The notes beneath the pieces are model-generated. The model was not told the origin of the DNA. It worked only from the letters and a program-made list of their open reading frames with translations, and did not search any database. A stretch of DNA of 64,000 bases from Halobiforma lacisalsi AJ5 (GTDB lineage Archaea; Halobacteriota; Halobacteria; Halobacteriales; Natrialbaceae). Positions 41,604 to 51,605 of the stretch are shown here, piece after piece; the first letter of the stretch is position 1, and each line of letters begins with the position of its first letter. The translations under genes and the position numbers were made by a program. The stretch is taken from contig NZ_CP019285.1 in the NCBI RefSeq assembly GCF_000226975.2, forward strand, positions 3,782,001 to 3,846,000, written 5' to 3'.

Positions 41604-42817
41604 CGGACGCGGCGGCGACCGGCGTCGACGACGAAGCCGTCCTCCTGGTCGGCCACGGGTCGCGACGCGAGAAGTCCAACGAACAGGTCCGGGAACTGGC
41701 CGCTGGCCTCGAGTCGCGGCTCGGCGTCCCCGTCGACGCCGCCTTCCTCGAACTCGCGAAGCCGTCGATCGAGGACGCGATCGCCGACCTCGCGACGGTC
41801 GTCTCGGAACTGACGGTCGTCCACTGCTCGCTGTTCGCCGCGAGCCACGTCAAAAACGACGTCCCGGTCTCGATCGAGCAGGCGCGTGCGGAACACGACG
41901 GCCTGGCGATCAACAACGGCAGGCACCTGGGGATCCACCCGGCCATGCTCGAGGTGCTGGACGATCGCGCCGCCGCGGTCGAGCGGGACCTCGGCGTCGA
42001 CCGCGAGGACGACGAGGTCACGGTCGTGCTCTGTGGCCGGGGCTCGAGCGATCCGGACGCCAACGCCGACGTCCACAAACTCGCTCGCCTCCTGTACGAG
42101 GGACGGGGGTTCGACCGCGTCGAGGCCTCGTTCGTCGGCGTCACGGAGCCGACCCTCGAGGAGACGCTGCACGATCTCTCCAAGCACCGGCCGGACGCCG
42201 TCGTCGTGCTCCCCTACATGCTCGGGGACGGCGTCCTCACCCAGCGGGTACGGGACTGGACGGCCGACTTCGACGAGGACTACCCTTACGTCGACGCCCT
42301 CGCGGGCGACCCGCTCGGGACCGACTCCCGGCTGCTCGACGTCTTCGCCGACCGATGGCAGGAGGCCCGCACGGACAGCGTCGAGATGTCCTGTGACACG
42401 TGCAAGTACAAGGTCGGCCTCGAGGGCTACGAGGAGGACGTCGGCGGCGCGCGGGCGATGCTGCGTGCGCTGACCCACCAGGAGAGCCATGCCGACCGCG
42501 ACGACGTCGACGACGAACCCCACAGCCACGACGCGCCCGCGAAACACGTCGCCGTCTGTACGAACCGGACGTGCGCCGAGGCGGGCGCGCCGGCCGTCCT
42601 CGAGCGCCTGCGACAGGCGGTCCGGGACGCTGACGACTGCGACGCACGGGTTACGCGCTCGTCCTGTCTGGGACGCTGTGGCGACGGGCCGATGGTCGCG
42701 GTCTATCCCGACGGGGTCTGGTACGGCGACGTCGCCGAAGACGACACGGACCGGATCGTCGGGGAACACCTCACGGACGACCGGATCGTCAGCGACCTCG
42801 TCGACCAGACGCTGTGA
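41600..42817 (+). CDS. cbiX: Sirohydrochlorin cobaltochelatase CbiX with C-terminal 2Fe-2S domain
   Basis: The 405-residue protein has two CbiX-type halves: VLLVGHGSRREKSN (His19) and VVHCSLFAASHVKNDVP in the first, VTVVLCGRGSSDPDAN and VVVLPYMLGDGVLTQR in the second. A His/Asp-rich linker (about 294-312) follows, then a thioredoxin-like 2Fe-2S domain with CTNRTC, SSCLGRC and VAVYPDGVWYGDV. CbiX inserts Co2+ into sirohydrochlorin at the start of the anaerobic route. The GTG start at 41600 overlaps the previous stop (GTGA). The middle MSCDTCKYKV adds two more cysteines. The role of the cluster is unknown. Confidence 0.93.
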   Translation: MTDAAATGVDDEAVLLVGHGSRREKSNEQVRELAAGLESRLGVPVDAAFLELAKPSIEDAIADLATVVSELTVVHCSLFAASHVKNDVPVSIEQARAEHDGLAINNGRHLGIHPAMLEVLDDRAAAVERDLGVDREDDEVTVVLCGRGSSDPDANADVHKLARLLYEGRGFDRVEASFVGVTEPTLEETLHDLSKHRPDAVVVLPYMLGDGVLTQRVRDWTADFDEDYPYVDALAGDPLGTDSRLLDVFADRWQEARTDSVEMSCDTCKYKVGLEGYEEDVGGARAMLRALTHQESHADRDDVDDEPHSHDAPAKHVAVCTNRTCAEAGAPAVLERLRQAVRDADDCDARVTRSSCLGRCGDGPMVAVYPDGVWYGDVAEDDTDRIVGEHLTDDRIVSDLVDQTL

Positions 42818-42881
42818 GTATCGTCCGCCAACCGACTTCGACCACACGACGAAAACACACGACGAAACCACGAGATCAGAC

Positions 42882-43253
42882 ATGAGCTGCCACGAAATCG
42901 AAGCGCTACGACTCGGACTGATAACCGTCCTCGGCGTCGGGGACGACAGCGACCGCGAACACGCACGACAGGAACTCGAGGGCCACCTCGAGGGACCGAT
43001 CGAGGGCCTCGTCGAGGCCGACAGCCTGGCCGAGATCGAACGCCACCTCGACGCGGCCCTGGTCGACCTCGAGAGCGACCTCGCCGCGATGGAGGCCGAC
43101 GATCCCGCTTACGACTACACGCGGGGGCGACTGCTCGAGCTTCGAAACGCCGAGCGTGCGGTAAAGCGGTTACGAACGCAGGGCGAGAGCGTCGTCGACG
43201 GGCTGGGCGAGGCCCACGACGCGCTCCACGAGACGTTCCCGGTCGAAGAATGA
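42882..43253 (+). CDS. DUF3209 family protein
   Basis: The 123-residue protein begins MSCHEIEALRLGLITVLG, the start I associate with DUF3209, a family found almost only in haloarchaeal and related cobalamin operons. The rest is helical (LEIERHLDAALVDLESDLAAM; RNAERAVKRLRTQGESV). Cys3 and His4 could bind metal. It has no known activity. Position after cbiX suggests a cobalt-handling or assembly partner of the chelatase. ATG 42882 is used; an upstream frame lies inside cbiX. Its stop overlaps the next gene (ATGA). Confidence 0.82.
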   Translation: MSCHEIEALRLGLITVLGVGDDSDREHARQELEGHLEGPIEGLVEADSLAEIERHLDAALVDLESDLAAMEADDPAYDYTRGRLLELRNAERAVKRLRTQGESVVDGLGEAHDALHETFPVEE

Positions 43254-44539
43254 GCGCGAGGGACACCGAGACGGCCGACCGACCGCGTTCCGGGGAGTTC
43301 CGTCGACGCGCACTCGGCGAGATCGAGCCGGCGCGCAGTCGTCACATGTGGACCAGATCGGCCGTCCACATCTCGGACGGGCGGATCTTCGCCGGGACGC
43401 AGGACGGTACCGTGACCGCGTACGATCGCGACTCCCTCGAGCCGCAGTGGTCGGCGACCCATCCAGGTCAGGCGGTCGGGATCACGACACTCGAGGGGGC
43501 GGACGGACCGACGGTCGCAGTCGCCGGCCGCGGCGAACGCGGAGCCATCGTCGGCTACGACGCGGAGACGGGCGACTCCCGCTGGCGATACGAGGCGGCC
43601 GAGGACGTCGGGGACCCCGCCGATACGGGAGTGTTCGCCCTCCCATACGTCGTTGCGCTCGAGTCCAACGACGACGGCGGCCTGTACGCCGCGGCCAGGC
43701 GCTACGAACGCGACGGCGACGAGCGCCGCTGGGAGAGCGTCGTCTACGCGTTCGGGACCGACGGGACGGTCCGCTGGCAGTACGGGACCGACGCGTCGCC
43801 GATCGCGATCGACCTGGATCCCGACGAGGCCACGGGACGGCTTGCGGTCGCGTACAATCGCTGTCCCGGCCGCCACGACAACGGCCTGGTCGTCCTCGAG
43901 GCCGAGACGGGCGACCTCGCCTGGACCTGGGATCCCGGAACCGACGGCGAGCGCCGCGTCGGCGACGTCTCCCTCGAGGGCGGCCGCGCGGCGGTCGCGA
44001 GCCACGGGGACAAGCGCGGCTACCTGCTCGAGTCCGGCGGAGCCGAACGGTGGCGGGTGGACCTCGCCGTCGAAACCGAAATCGGCGCGGAGACGCTGTA
44101 CGCCTATCCGAATCACGCGTGTCTCGCGGACGGCGCCGTCGCGTTCGCGACCGGGAACACGTACGCCGTGGCGGGTCGCGAGACGGAGCACCGGCACCCG
44201 AACGAGCACCGCCTTGCCGTCGTCGACGCCGAGACGGGCGGCCCGCTGTGGGACGCCGATCTCGGCGGCTTCGTGAACGGGCTCGCGTCCGACGACGGGA
44301 CGCTCGTCGCCCCGTGTGCACAGAACTTCCGCGTGCGGGATCCGGACACCCACGCGGTGCGCTGGTTCGACCTCGAGTCCGAACCGGGAGACGCGGCCGG
44401 CACGGAGCGGTTCGACGGGATCGCTGCGGCGGCCGCGATCCACGACGGGACGATCGCTGCGATCGAGGAGCCGGTCGAGTACCACGACCAAGGAGAGACC
44501 CGCGGCGAGTACGCCCTCCGCGTCGGATCGGTCGTCTGA
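43250..44539 (+). CDS. PQQ-like beta-propeller repeat protein
   Basis: The 429-residue protein is made of propeller repeats of the PQQ/BamB type, for example GRIFAGTQDGTVTAYDRDSLEPQW, VGYDAETGDSRWRYE, VVLEAETGDLAWTWD and AVVDAETGGPLWDADLG, each ending in a Trp. No signal peptide or membrane helix is seen, so it is probably cytoplasmic. It is the last gene of the cobalamin operon, joined to DUF3209 by ATGA overlap. Such a propeller may scaffold the pathway enzymes or bind an intermediate; this is inference. A T-rich terminator follows. Confidence 0.82.
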   Translation: MSARDTETADRPRSGEFRRRALGEIEPARSRHMWTRSAVHISDGRIFAGTQDGTVTAYDRDSLEPQWSATHPGQAVGITTLEGADGPTVAVAGRGERGAIVGYDAETGDSRWRYEAAEDVGDPADTGVFALPYVVALESNDDGGLYAAARRYERDGDERRWESVVYAFGTDGTVRWQYGTDASPIAIDLDPDEATGRLAVAYNRCPGRHDNGLVVLEAETGDLAWTWDPGTDGERRVGDVSLEGGRAAVASHGDKRGYLLESGGAERWRVDLAVETEIGAETLYAYPNHACLADGAVAFATGNTYAVAGRETEHRHPNEHRLAVVDAETGGPLWDADLGGFVNGLASDDGTLVAPCAQNFRVRDPDTHAVRWFDLESEPGDAAGTERFDGIAAAAAIHDGTIAAIEEPVEYHDQGETRGEYALRVGSVV

Positions 44540-44559
44540 GCGGCGTTCTTTTTTCGCTC
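44538..44559 (+). terminator. T-rich terminator after cobalamin operon
   Basis: GAGCG and CGCTC form a short inverted repeat around a CTTTTTT run immediately after the propeller stop codon. Archaeal termination at such oligo-T tracts is common. Confidence 0.5.
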
Positions 44560-44644
44560 TTTCCTGCTCGCGCGGCCGCCTGTACGGACGCACACGCAAG
44601 CGAAACCACCACAACGCTGTCGCTTGTGAATCTTCCCGCTAACA

Positions 44645-45944
44645 ATGGGCTACGGCGACCACGGCTCCGGAGGGCGTCCGGACCTCGGGCCACCTCCACG
44701 CGGCGGCGATAGGGCGGATCGAACGAGTCGGAGACTACTCCCCGACGGCGGACAGGCAGAAGTCGAAGAACCCGAGGAGGAGGAAGGCGACGACGAACCC
44801 TCCGAAACTGAAGCCAGCGGAGAGGACGAGAGCGACGAGCAGATGGGCGAGGAGCCGACTGCGGAAGACGACGAAGCGGAACCGGAGGAAGACGAATCCG
44901 AACCCGAGGCAGAACCGGACTCCGCAGACGAATCGACCGACGAGGAATCGACCGACGAGGAACCGGCTGGCGAGGAACCGGCTGGCGAGGAATCGACCAA
45001 CGAAGAACCGGCTGGCGAGGAACCGGCTGGCGAGGAATCGACCAACGAAGAACCGGCTGGCGAGGAACCGGCTGGCGAGGAATCGACCAACGAAGAACCG
45101 GCTGGCGAGGAACCGGCTGGCGAGGAATCGACCAACGAAGAACCGGCTGGCGAGGAACGAGGAACCGGCTGACCAGGAATCGACCGACGAGGAACCGGCC
45201 GACGAGGAAGACGAGCGAGAGGAGGGCCACGCTGACGATGCCGAGGACGTCTACGAGGGCGACGACGCCTCCGGCGTCCTCCATCTCGACCTCGACGGGC
45301 TCTTTCTGGATCTGCTCGGCCTCGAGGTCAACCTGAACCAGGTCACGCTCGACGTCTCCGCTCGGCCGGGAGGGAACAACCTGCTCGGGAACCTGCTCTC
45401 GGCAGTGACGGGCCTGCTCGACGGTCCGAGCGCCCTGGTGAACAAGGCGAAATCGATGCTCGGCAAACCCGCGGCGTGGCTTCGATCGTTGGCCGGTGGC
45501 GTCCGGGACCAACTCGGGTCGCTGGCGAGGAAGCCGGGGCAGTTCCTTCGCGGGTTGGTTCGCAAGCCGATGGAGCTACTCCGTGGACTCGGTAGCGGCG
45601 AGACGGAAACGCCGGAAGAACCACCGGAGGAAGCGGACGTCGAGGCCGACGAGGAGGAGCCCAAACCCGAAGAGGGTGACGAGGAGACGGCCGAAGGCCC
45701 GGGTCCGATCTCCAGAGTCACGGGCTGGATACGGGACCGATTCGCCGCGGCCGGAGGCTGGGTGAAGGAGAAATTCGCCGGCCTCGTGCCCGGCTTGCCG
45801 GTCGAGGAACTCATCGCGACGGTCGTCCGGGAAGTCGTACAGGCGCTGCTCGAGCAGGCCGAAGGCGAGGACGGTCGTGAACGTGAACGTGAACGGGCGG
45901 ACGAACAGCCGGAAGCGGACACGCAGGCGGAGGCAGGATCATGA
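44645..45944 (+). pseudogene. Acidic repeat protein with LLGL/NLLGNLL module, frameshifted
   Basis: The ATG at 44645 opens a 175-codon frame (to 45172) of Glu/Ala/Thr repeats that stops early. From about 45159 the sequence continues in another frame to 45944 without a nearby start (first ATG 45405). A 7-bp tandem duplication GAGGAAC (45152-45165) explains the shift; removing it joins the frames into about 430 residues. The second part has LFLDLLGLEVNLNQVTLDVSA, NNLLGNLLSAVTGLLDG, then amphipathic basic helices (WLRSLAGGVRDQLGSLARKPGQ). I recall similar LLGL-NLLGNLL modules in haloarchaeal and bacterial hypothetical proteins; function unknown. Its end overlaps the next gene (ATGA). Sequencing error is an alternative cause. 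Confidence 0.75.
44957..45158. repeat. 45-bp coding minisatellite
   Basis: Four near-perfect 45-base units (44957-45001, 45002-45046, 45047-45091, 45092-45136) and a partial fifth encode the 15-residue repeat EEPAGEEPAGEESTN. Units 2 to 4 look identical. The tract ends at the 7-bp duplication that breaks the frame. Confidence 0.92.
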
Positions 45945-46441
45945 GTGAGGAATCTACTACCGGTACGAGCACGAGTACGAGTTCGGCCGCGGAATCGTTG
46001 ACCGGGCGTATCGACTACGAGGAGATCACCCAGAACATCGACGTCGGCGAACTCGTCGAGGGCACCCAGTGGGAGGACGATATCGACGACGAGCAGCCGC
46101 TCGGTGAGGCTCTGGGCGGCCTGATCGGCGCGATCATCGGCCGAAAGCTCGGCGAGAGCCTCGGTCGGATGATCGGCGAGATGACCCTCGACGAACTGCT
46201 CGGAACGGATAGCGAAGCGGAGGAGGAAGAGGAGGAAACCGCCGACGAAGACGAGGAAACCACGGAAGAAGAGGAGGAAGCCGGGGAGGAAGAAGCCGAC
46301 GAGGGAGACGAGCAAGTCGAAGCCGAATCCGAGTCCGGAGACGAGAGCGAAGAAGCCGAAACCGACGAGGAAGGTTCGGAGACCGACAGCGAATCGGAAT
46401 CCGCCGACGAAACCGACGAGGACGACAACGAGGAGGCGTAA
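45941..46441 (+). CDS. Acidic glycine-zipper protein B
   Basis: The 166-residue protein has a Ser/Thr-rich start, a short ordered part (RIDYEEITQNIDVGELVEG), then a perfect glycine zipper with Gly at 55, 59, 63, 67, 71, 75 and 79 (GGLIGAIIGRKLGESLGRMIG), and a C-terminal half of almost only Glu, Asp, Ser and Ala. Such zippers pack helices tightly or insert into membranes. The next gene repeats the same zipper. Its ATG overlaps the end of the frameshifted gene. I do not recognise the family; oligomerisation at a membrane or particle is inference. Confidence 0.75.
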   Translation: MSEESTTGTSTSTSSAAESLTGRIDYEEITQNIDVGELVEGTQWEDDIDDEQPLGEALGGLIGAIIGRKLGESLGRMIGEMTLDELLGTDSEAEEEEEETADEDEETTEEEEEAGEEEADEGDEQVEAESESGDESEEAETDEEGSETDSESESADETDEDDNEEA

Positions 46442-46495
46442 CCCCGTGCTCGTGACGCACCCACTCACGTCCTGGCGGCGCTCGAGGTGGTCCCC

Positions 46496-47311
46496 GTGAC
46501 CGACGGAACGGACCTGAAGGGGATGATCGCCGACGAGGTGAGCAACCAGGTCGGGGTCGGCGATCTGCTCGGGGACGGCAGCATCGAGGACGAGGTCGAC
46601 GCGGGCGAGATCGGTGCGGCGGTCGGCCGGCAGTTCGGCGAGAGCCTCGGCCGGGAGATCGGCGCCTCGATCGGTCGCAACGTTCACGAGGCACTTGCGA
46701 CCGAGTTGGCCGGGACCGAGGAGGACGCGGAAGGCGACGAACACGAGGGAGAAGGCGAGGGCGACGACGAGACCGGAGAACCGCTTCGAACGACGGTCAC
46801 GACGGCCGTCCGAGATGGGGTCAGCGAGGCGTTCGAGGACAGCAGCGTGCGGGAACCGCTCGAGTCGGTAGCCGATAGCGCGACGGGTGAGACGGATCTG
46901 CTGGGCGAGGAGGCGGCAGAAGAGGAGGCAGCAGAAGAGGAGGCAGCAGAAGAGGAGGCAGCCGGAGGGGGGGCGGAACCGGACGAACCAGAACAGCCGA
47001 CAGAGGAAGAGGAGGAAGCGACGGAAGCCGACCAAGACGAAGGGGAAACCGACCCCGAGGAGGCCGAGGACGGCCCGTCCGCCGACGAACTCGAGGACCT
47101 CAGGCGCGAGACGCTCGAGGATTTCCTCGGGGTGATGTCCTACGAGGACCTGCAGTCGGTCGCAAAGGACGTCGACGTCAAGGCGAACCTGAGCCGCGAG
47201 GAGATGACCGAGGAGATCATCGAGGCCGTGACGGGCGAGGAGAGCGAAGGAAGCGACGGGGACGACGGGGACGACGAGGAAGAGGCAGACGCAACGGCGA
47301 ACGCCGAGTAA
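46496..47311 (+). CDS. Acidic glycine-zipper protein C with SAP/Rho-N-like end
   Basis: From GTG 46496 (another GTG at 46487 is possible) the protein has 271 residues. Residues 40-60 form a glycine zipper with Gly at 40, 44, 48, 52, 56 and 60 (GAAVGRQFGESLGREIGASIG), closely matching protein B in GESLGR-x-IG. A second ordered part (TTVTTAVRDGVSEAFEDSSV) follows, then Glu/Ala repeats (EEEAA). Near the C-terminus, LEDFLGVMSYEDLQSVAKDVDV and the following helix resemble a SAP/Rho-N-type helix-extended-helix motif. Function unknown. It lies 54 bases after protein B on the same strand. Confidence 0.72.
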   Translation: MTDGTDLKGMIADEVSNQVGVGDLLGDGSIEDEVDAGEIGAAVGRQFGESLGREIGASIGRNVHEALATELAGTEEDAEGDEHEGEGEGDDETGEPLRTTVTTAVRDGVSEAFEDSSVREPLESVADSATGETDLLGEEAAEEEAAEEEAAEEEAAGGGAEPDEPEQPTEEEEEATEADQDEGETDPEEAEDGPSADELEDLRRETLEDFLGVMSYEDLQSVAKDVDVKANLSREEMTEEIIEAVTGEESEGSDGDDGDDEEEADATANAE

Positions 47312-47384
47312 CTGTTGCGGTTCCCGGCAGACTCGAGGCGAGACGATACACCGAGCGAATCGAGAACGACCGCGAGGATACACA

Positions 47385-48257
47385 GTGACAGACCCCACGC
47401 GCGAGCAGGTGACGGAGATCCTGGACGAGACCGACGCGGCGAGCGCCCGGCTTATGACGGCCGGGGACGAGGGCGAGGACGAGGCTCCCGCCGACGCCGA
47501 CGAGTTCCGCGAGGCGGCCCGGAAGGCGAACGAACTCGTGGCGTCGGCCGATCCAGACGCGTTGCTCGAGGCGGTCGGACTCGACACCCTCCCCGACGGG
47601 TCGGAGCCGTCGTCGATCCCCGAGGCGATCTCCGAGGGTGACGCCGACGCGGTCGAGGACCTCGAGCGGTTGCTCCGACTCGCAGATCTCGGGGACCGGG
47701 TCGACGAGGACGAGGTGGCGAGCGACCTCGACGTGGCCGTAGACGGGCTGCAAGCGGCTACTCGAGGGGGCGACGGGGAGACGGAGACGGGAGCGGAAAC
47801 GGCGCCAGAGGAAGGTGAGAGGGCCGACGCCGAGCCCAAAGAGCACGGAGAGCCGTCCGAGGATGGGGACGGCGAGTCCGAAGACGGGGCGGCGGACGAC
47901 CTCGAGGAACGGCTCCGTGACGCCGTGAAGTCGAACGTCACGGAGTTCAGCGACGGGATCGACCGACTCCGCGATCAACTCGAGGGGATGGCGGAGGGTG
48001 ACGCTGACTCAGGAGCCGACTCCGAATCCGAATCCGGAGAACCTGACCGGGACGAACCTTCGGACGGTGAGGACGACGGCCTCCTCGAGTCGGACCTCGG
48101 AGCGGGCGGGCGCGACTCCCCCAGCGGCGCGACCCGCCACTCGACGATGGCCCCGTCGCCGTCGAAGCGGGCGGACCTGCGTGCCGTGCGCCGGTTCTCG
48201 ACGATGCCGGAGCGGAACCAACTGTTCGACGAAGACGAGGGTCAGGATACGGACTGA
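47385..48257 (+). CDS. Acidic hypothetical protein D of the cluster
   Basis: From GTG 47385 a 290-residue protein is encoded. An ordered N-terminal part of about 125 residues is helical (REQVTEILDETDAASARLM, DEFREAARKANELVASADPDALLEAVGL, AVEDLERLLRLADLGDRV). A Glu/Gly/Asp-rich middle follows, then a second helix (LEERLRDAVKSNVTEFSDGI) and finally a short basic, Ser/Pro-rich segment (SPSKRADLRAVRRFS) before an acidic end. The basic tail may bind the acidic partners or nucleic acid. I recognise no family. It is 73 bases after protein C, likely in the same transcript. Confidence 0.72.
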   Translation: MTDPTREQVTEILDETDAASARLMTAGDEGEDEAPADADEFREAARKANELVASADPDALLEAVGLDTLPDGSEPSSIPEAISEGDADAVEDLERLLRLADLGDRVDEDEVASDLDVAVDGLQAATRGGDGETETGAETAPEEGERADAEPKEHGEPSEDGDGESEDGAADDLEERLRDAVKSNVTEFSDGIDRLRDQLEGMAEGDADSGADSESESGEPDRDEPSDGEDDGLLESDLGAGGRDSPSGATRHSTMAPSPSKRADLRAVRRFSTMPERNQLFDEDEGQDTD

Positions 48258-48353
48258 CGGGACGGTCGTCGATCGCCCGGCGGGACGAGGCGGGGCAGGG
48301 ACGGGGGCGAGGACGGGAGTACCACTTTGGTCGTCGCGCCCGCAGGGTCCGGT

Positions 48354-48830
48354 ATGTACGACGCCATCGTCGTCGCGACCGACGGGAGCGAGACCGGAAC
48401 CGCCGCCGTCGACCACGCGATCGGGCTCGCGAGCCGGTTCGGTGCCAACCTGTTCGGCCTGACGGTCCTCGAGAGCCGGACGGACTACGACAACGCGATC
48501 GTCGACCCCGAGGAGGTCGACCGCCGGCGACGGGAGCAAGCCGAGGAGATCGTTGCGGACCTCGAGTCGGCGGCGGCCGAAGCCGGCGTCGACGTCGAGA
48601 CGGCCGTCGAGTCGGGCGTCCCGTACGAGGAGATCATCGCGGCCGCGAAGGCGCGGGACGCGGACGCGATCGTCGTCGGCTCTCGTGGGCGGTCCTCGTT
48701 CAAACGGGCGCTGCTCGGCGGGACCGTCGACGCGGTCGTCAGGTACGCCGACCGGCCGGTGGTGGTCGTCGACGGCCCGGACGAGGACGGCGACGGGAGC
48801 GAGACCGGGAACGACTCGGTCCCCGAGTAA
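48354..48830 (+). CDS. Universal stress protein (UspA domain)
   Basis: The 158-residue protein starts MYDAIVVATDGSETG and ends the domain with VGSRGRSSFKRALLGGTVDAVVRYADRPVVVVDG, split here as the ATP-loop G-x2-G-x9-G pattern. It should bind ATP in the cytoplasm. ATG 48354 is chosen over an upstream frame start at 48327. It follows the acidic cluster by 96 bases and precedes a second Usp gene, which has its own promoter. Confidence 0.92.
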   Translation: MYDAIVVATDGSETGTAAVDHAIGLASRFGANLFGLTVLESRTDYDNAIVDPEEVDRRRREQAEEIVADLESAAAEAGVDVETAVESGVPYEEIIAAAKARDADAIVVGSRGRSSFKRALLGGTVDAVVRYADRPVVVVDGPDEDGDGSETGNDSVPE

Positions 48831-48853
48831 CCTGATTCCGTCCGGAGGGCGAA

Positions 48854-48862
48854 GGTTTACTT
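48854..48862 (+). promoter_or_regulatory. TATA box of second Usp gene
   Basis: GGTTTACTT begins 32 bases before ATG 48886, a typical haloarchaeal promoter position. Confidence 0.5.
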
Positions 48863-48885
48863 TCGCTGTCGTATCATATCGTGGT

Positions 48886-49377
48886 ATGTCACTGCTCGTT
48901 CCGTTCGACGGGTCCCCGCTCGCGGAGAAGGCACTCGAGAGGGCGGCCACGTTCGGCGATCACCTCGAGGAGGACGTGATCGCACTGACAGTTATCCCGG
49001 ACGATGCGGACTACGCTCGCGACCGCGGCTGGATCGCGCCCGGCGAACCGTTCGACCGCGATGCGATCGCCGCGGGCATGGAGACACGGGCCCGGGACGT
49101 CGCTCCCGAGGCGACGTTCCGCGTCGAGCGGGTCAGCTCCGACGAACCGACGGCGACCTCGACGACGAACGTCGTCCGCGAGATCCGCCGCGTCGCCGGC
49201 GAGGTCGAGGCGACCGTCGTCTTCATCGGGTCGGAGAACGCCGGGTCGGTGATCTCGCCCCAGTCCAGCGTCGGCAGTCCGGTGGCCAACGACCAGCGGT
49301 ACGACGTGTACGTGGTTCGCCACCCGGACGAGACGAGCGACGCGGACGACGTGTCCGACGTCGACTCCCTCGAGTGA
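48886..49377 (+). CDS. Universal stress protein (UspA-like)
   Basis: The 163-residue protein starts SLLVPFDGSPLAEKALERA and contains the Usp strand order with VVFIGSENAGSVISPQSSVGSPVAN at the nucleotide loop. That loop departs from the usual G-x2-G-x9-GS, so ATP binding is uncertain. The gene lies just before the first acetyl-CoA ligase and is transcribed in the same direction, but each has its own TATA box. Confidence 0.82.
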   Translation: MSLLVPFDGSPLAEKALERAATFGDHLEEDVIALTVIPDDADYARDRGWIAPGEPFDRDAIAAGMETRARDVAPEATFRVERVSSDEPTATSTTNVVREIRRVAGEVEATVVFIGSENAGSVISPQSSVGSPVANDQRYDVYVVRHPDETSDADDVSDVDSLE

Positions 49378-49451
49378 TCCAATAACTGGGTCGATATTTT
49401 CCGGCAAAATCGACGTGCGGCGGCCCGGAATCGATCCGATTCGGAGGAACG

Positions 49452-49458
49452 TTTATCC
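49452..49458 (+). promoter_or_regulatory. TATA box of first acetyl-CoA ligase gene
   Basis: TTTATCC starts 33 bases before ATG 49485, consistent with a nearly leaderless transcript. Confidence 0.6.
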
Positions 49459-49484
49459 GCTTGACTCGCTTCGGTTCGAACGAC

Positions 49485-51473
<1,989 letters not shown>

Positions 51474-51570
51474 CGTGTTTCGGAGTTTCGAATATCACGA
51501 AACGTCGATGTCGAGTTCGAATCCGTACGATCACGGAAGCACCTGGAACAGTCGCCGACAGTCGGTAGAA

Positions 51571-51578
51571 TTATATTC
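51571..51578 (+). promoter_or_regulatory. TATA box of Bat-type regulator gene
   Basis: TTATATTC starts 35 bases before ATG 51606. Upstream, GTTTCG and CGAAAC half-sites (about 51476-51509) form a loose inverted repeat after the acs stop codon. Confidence 0.5.
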
Positions 51579-51605
51579 GCAAGACCAGAAAACGCGAAAC
51601 AACCT

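Noticed and set aside
44957-45158. CRISPR-like repeat array
   Set aside because: The 45-base units are directly adjacent without unique spacers and encode a protein repeat; no cas genes are present.
45251-47941. 896-codon minus-strand open frame over the acidic cluster
   Set aside because: It is the complement of Glu/Asp-rich codons, giving Ser/Pro/Val runs that do not look like a halophile protein. The plus strand has ATGA couplings and zipper motifs.
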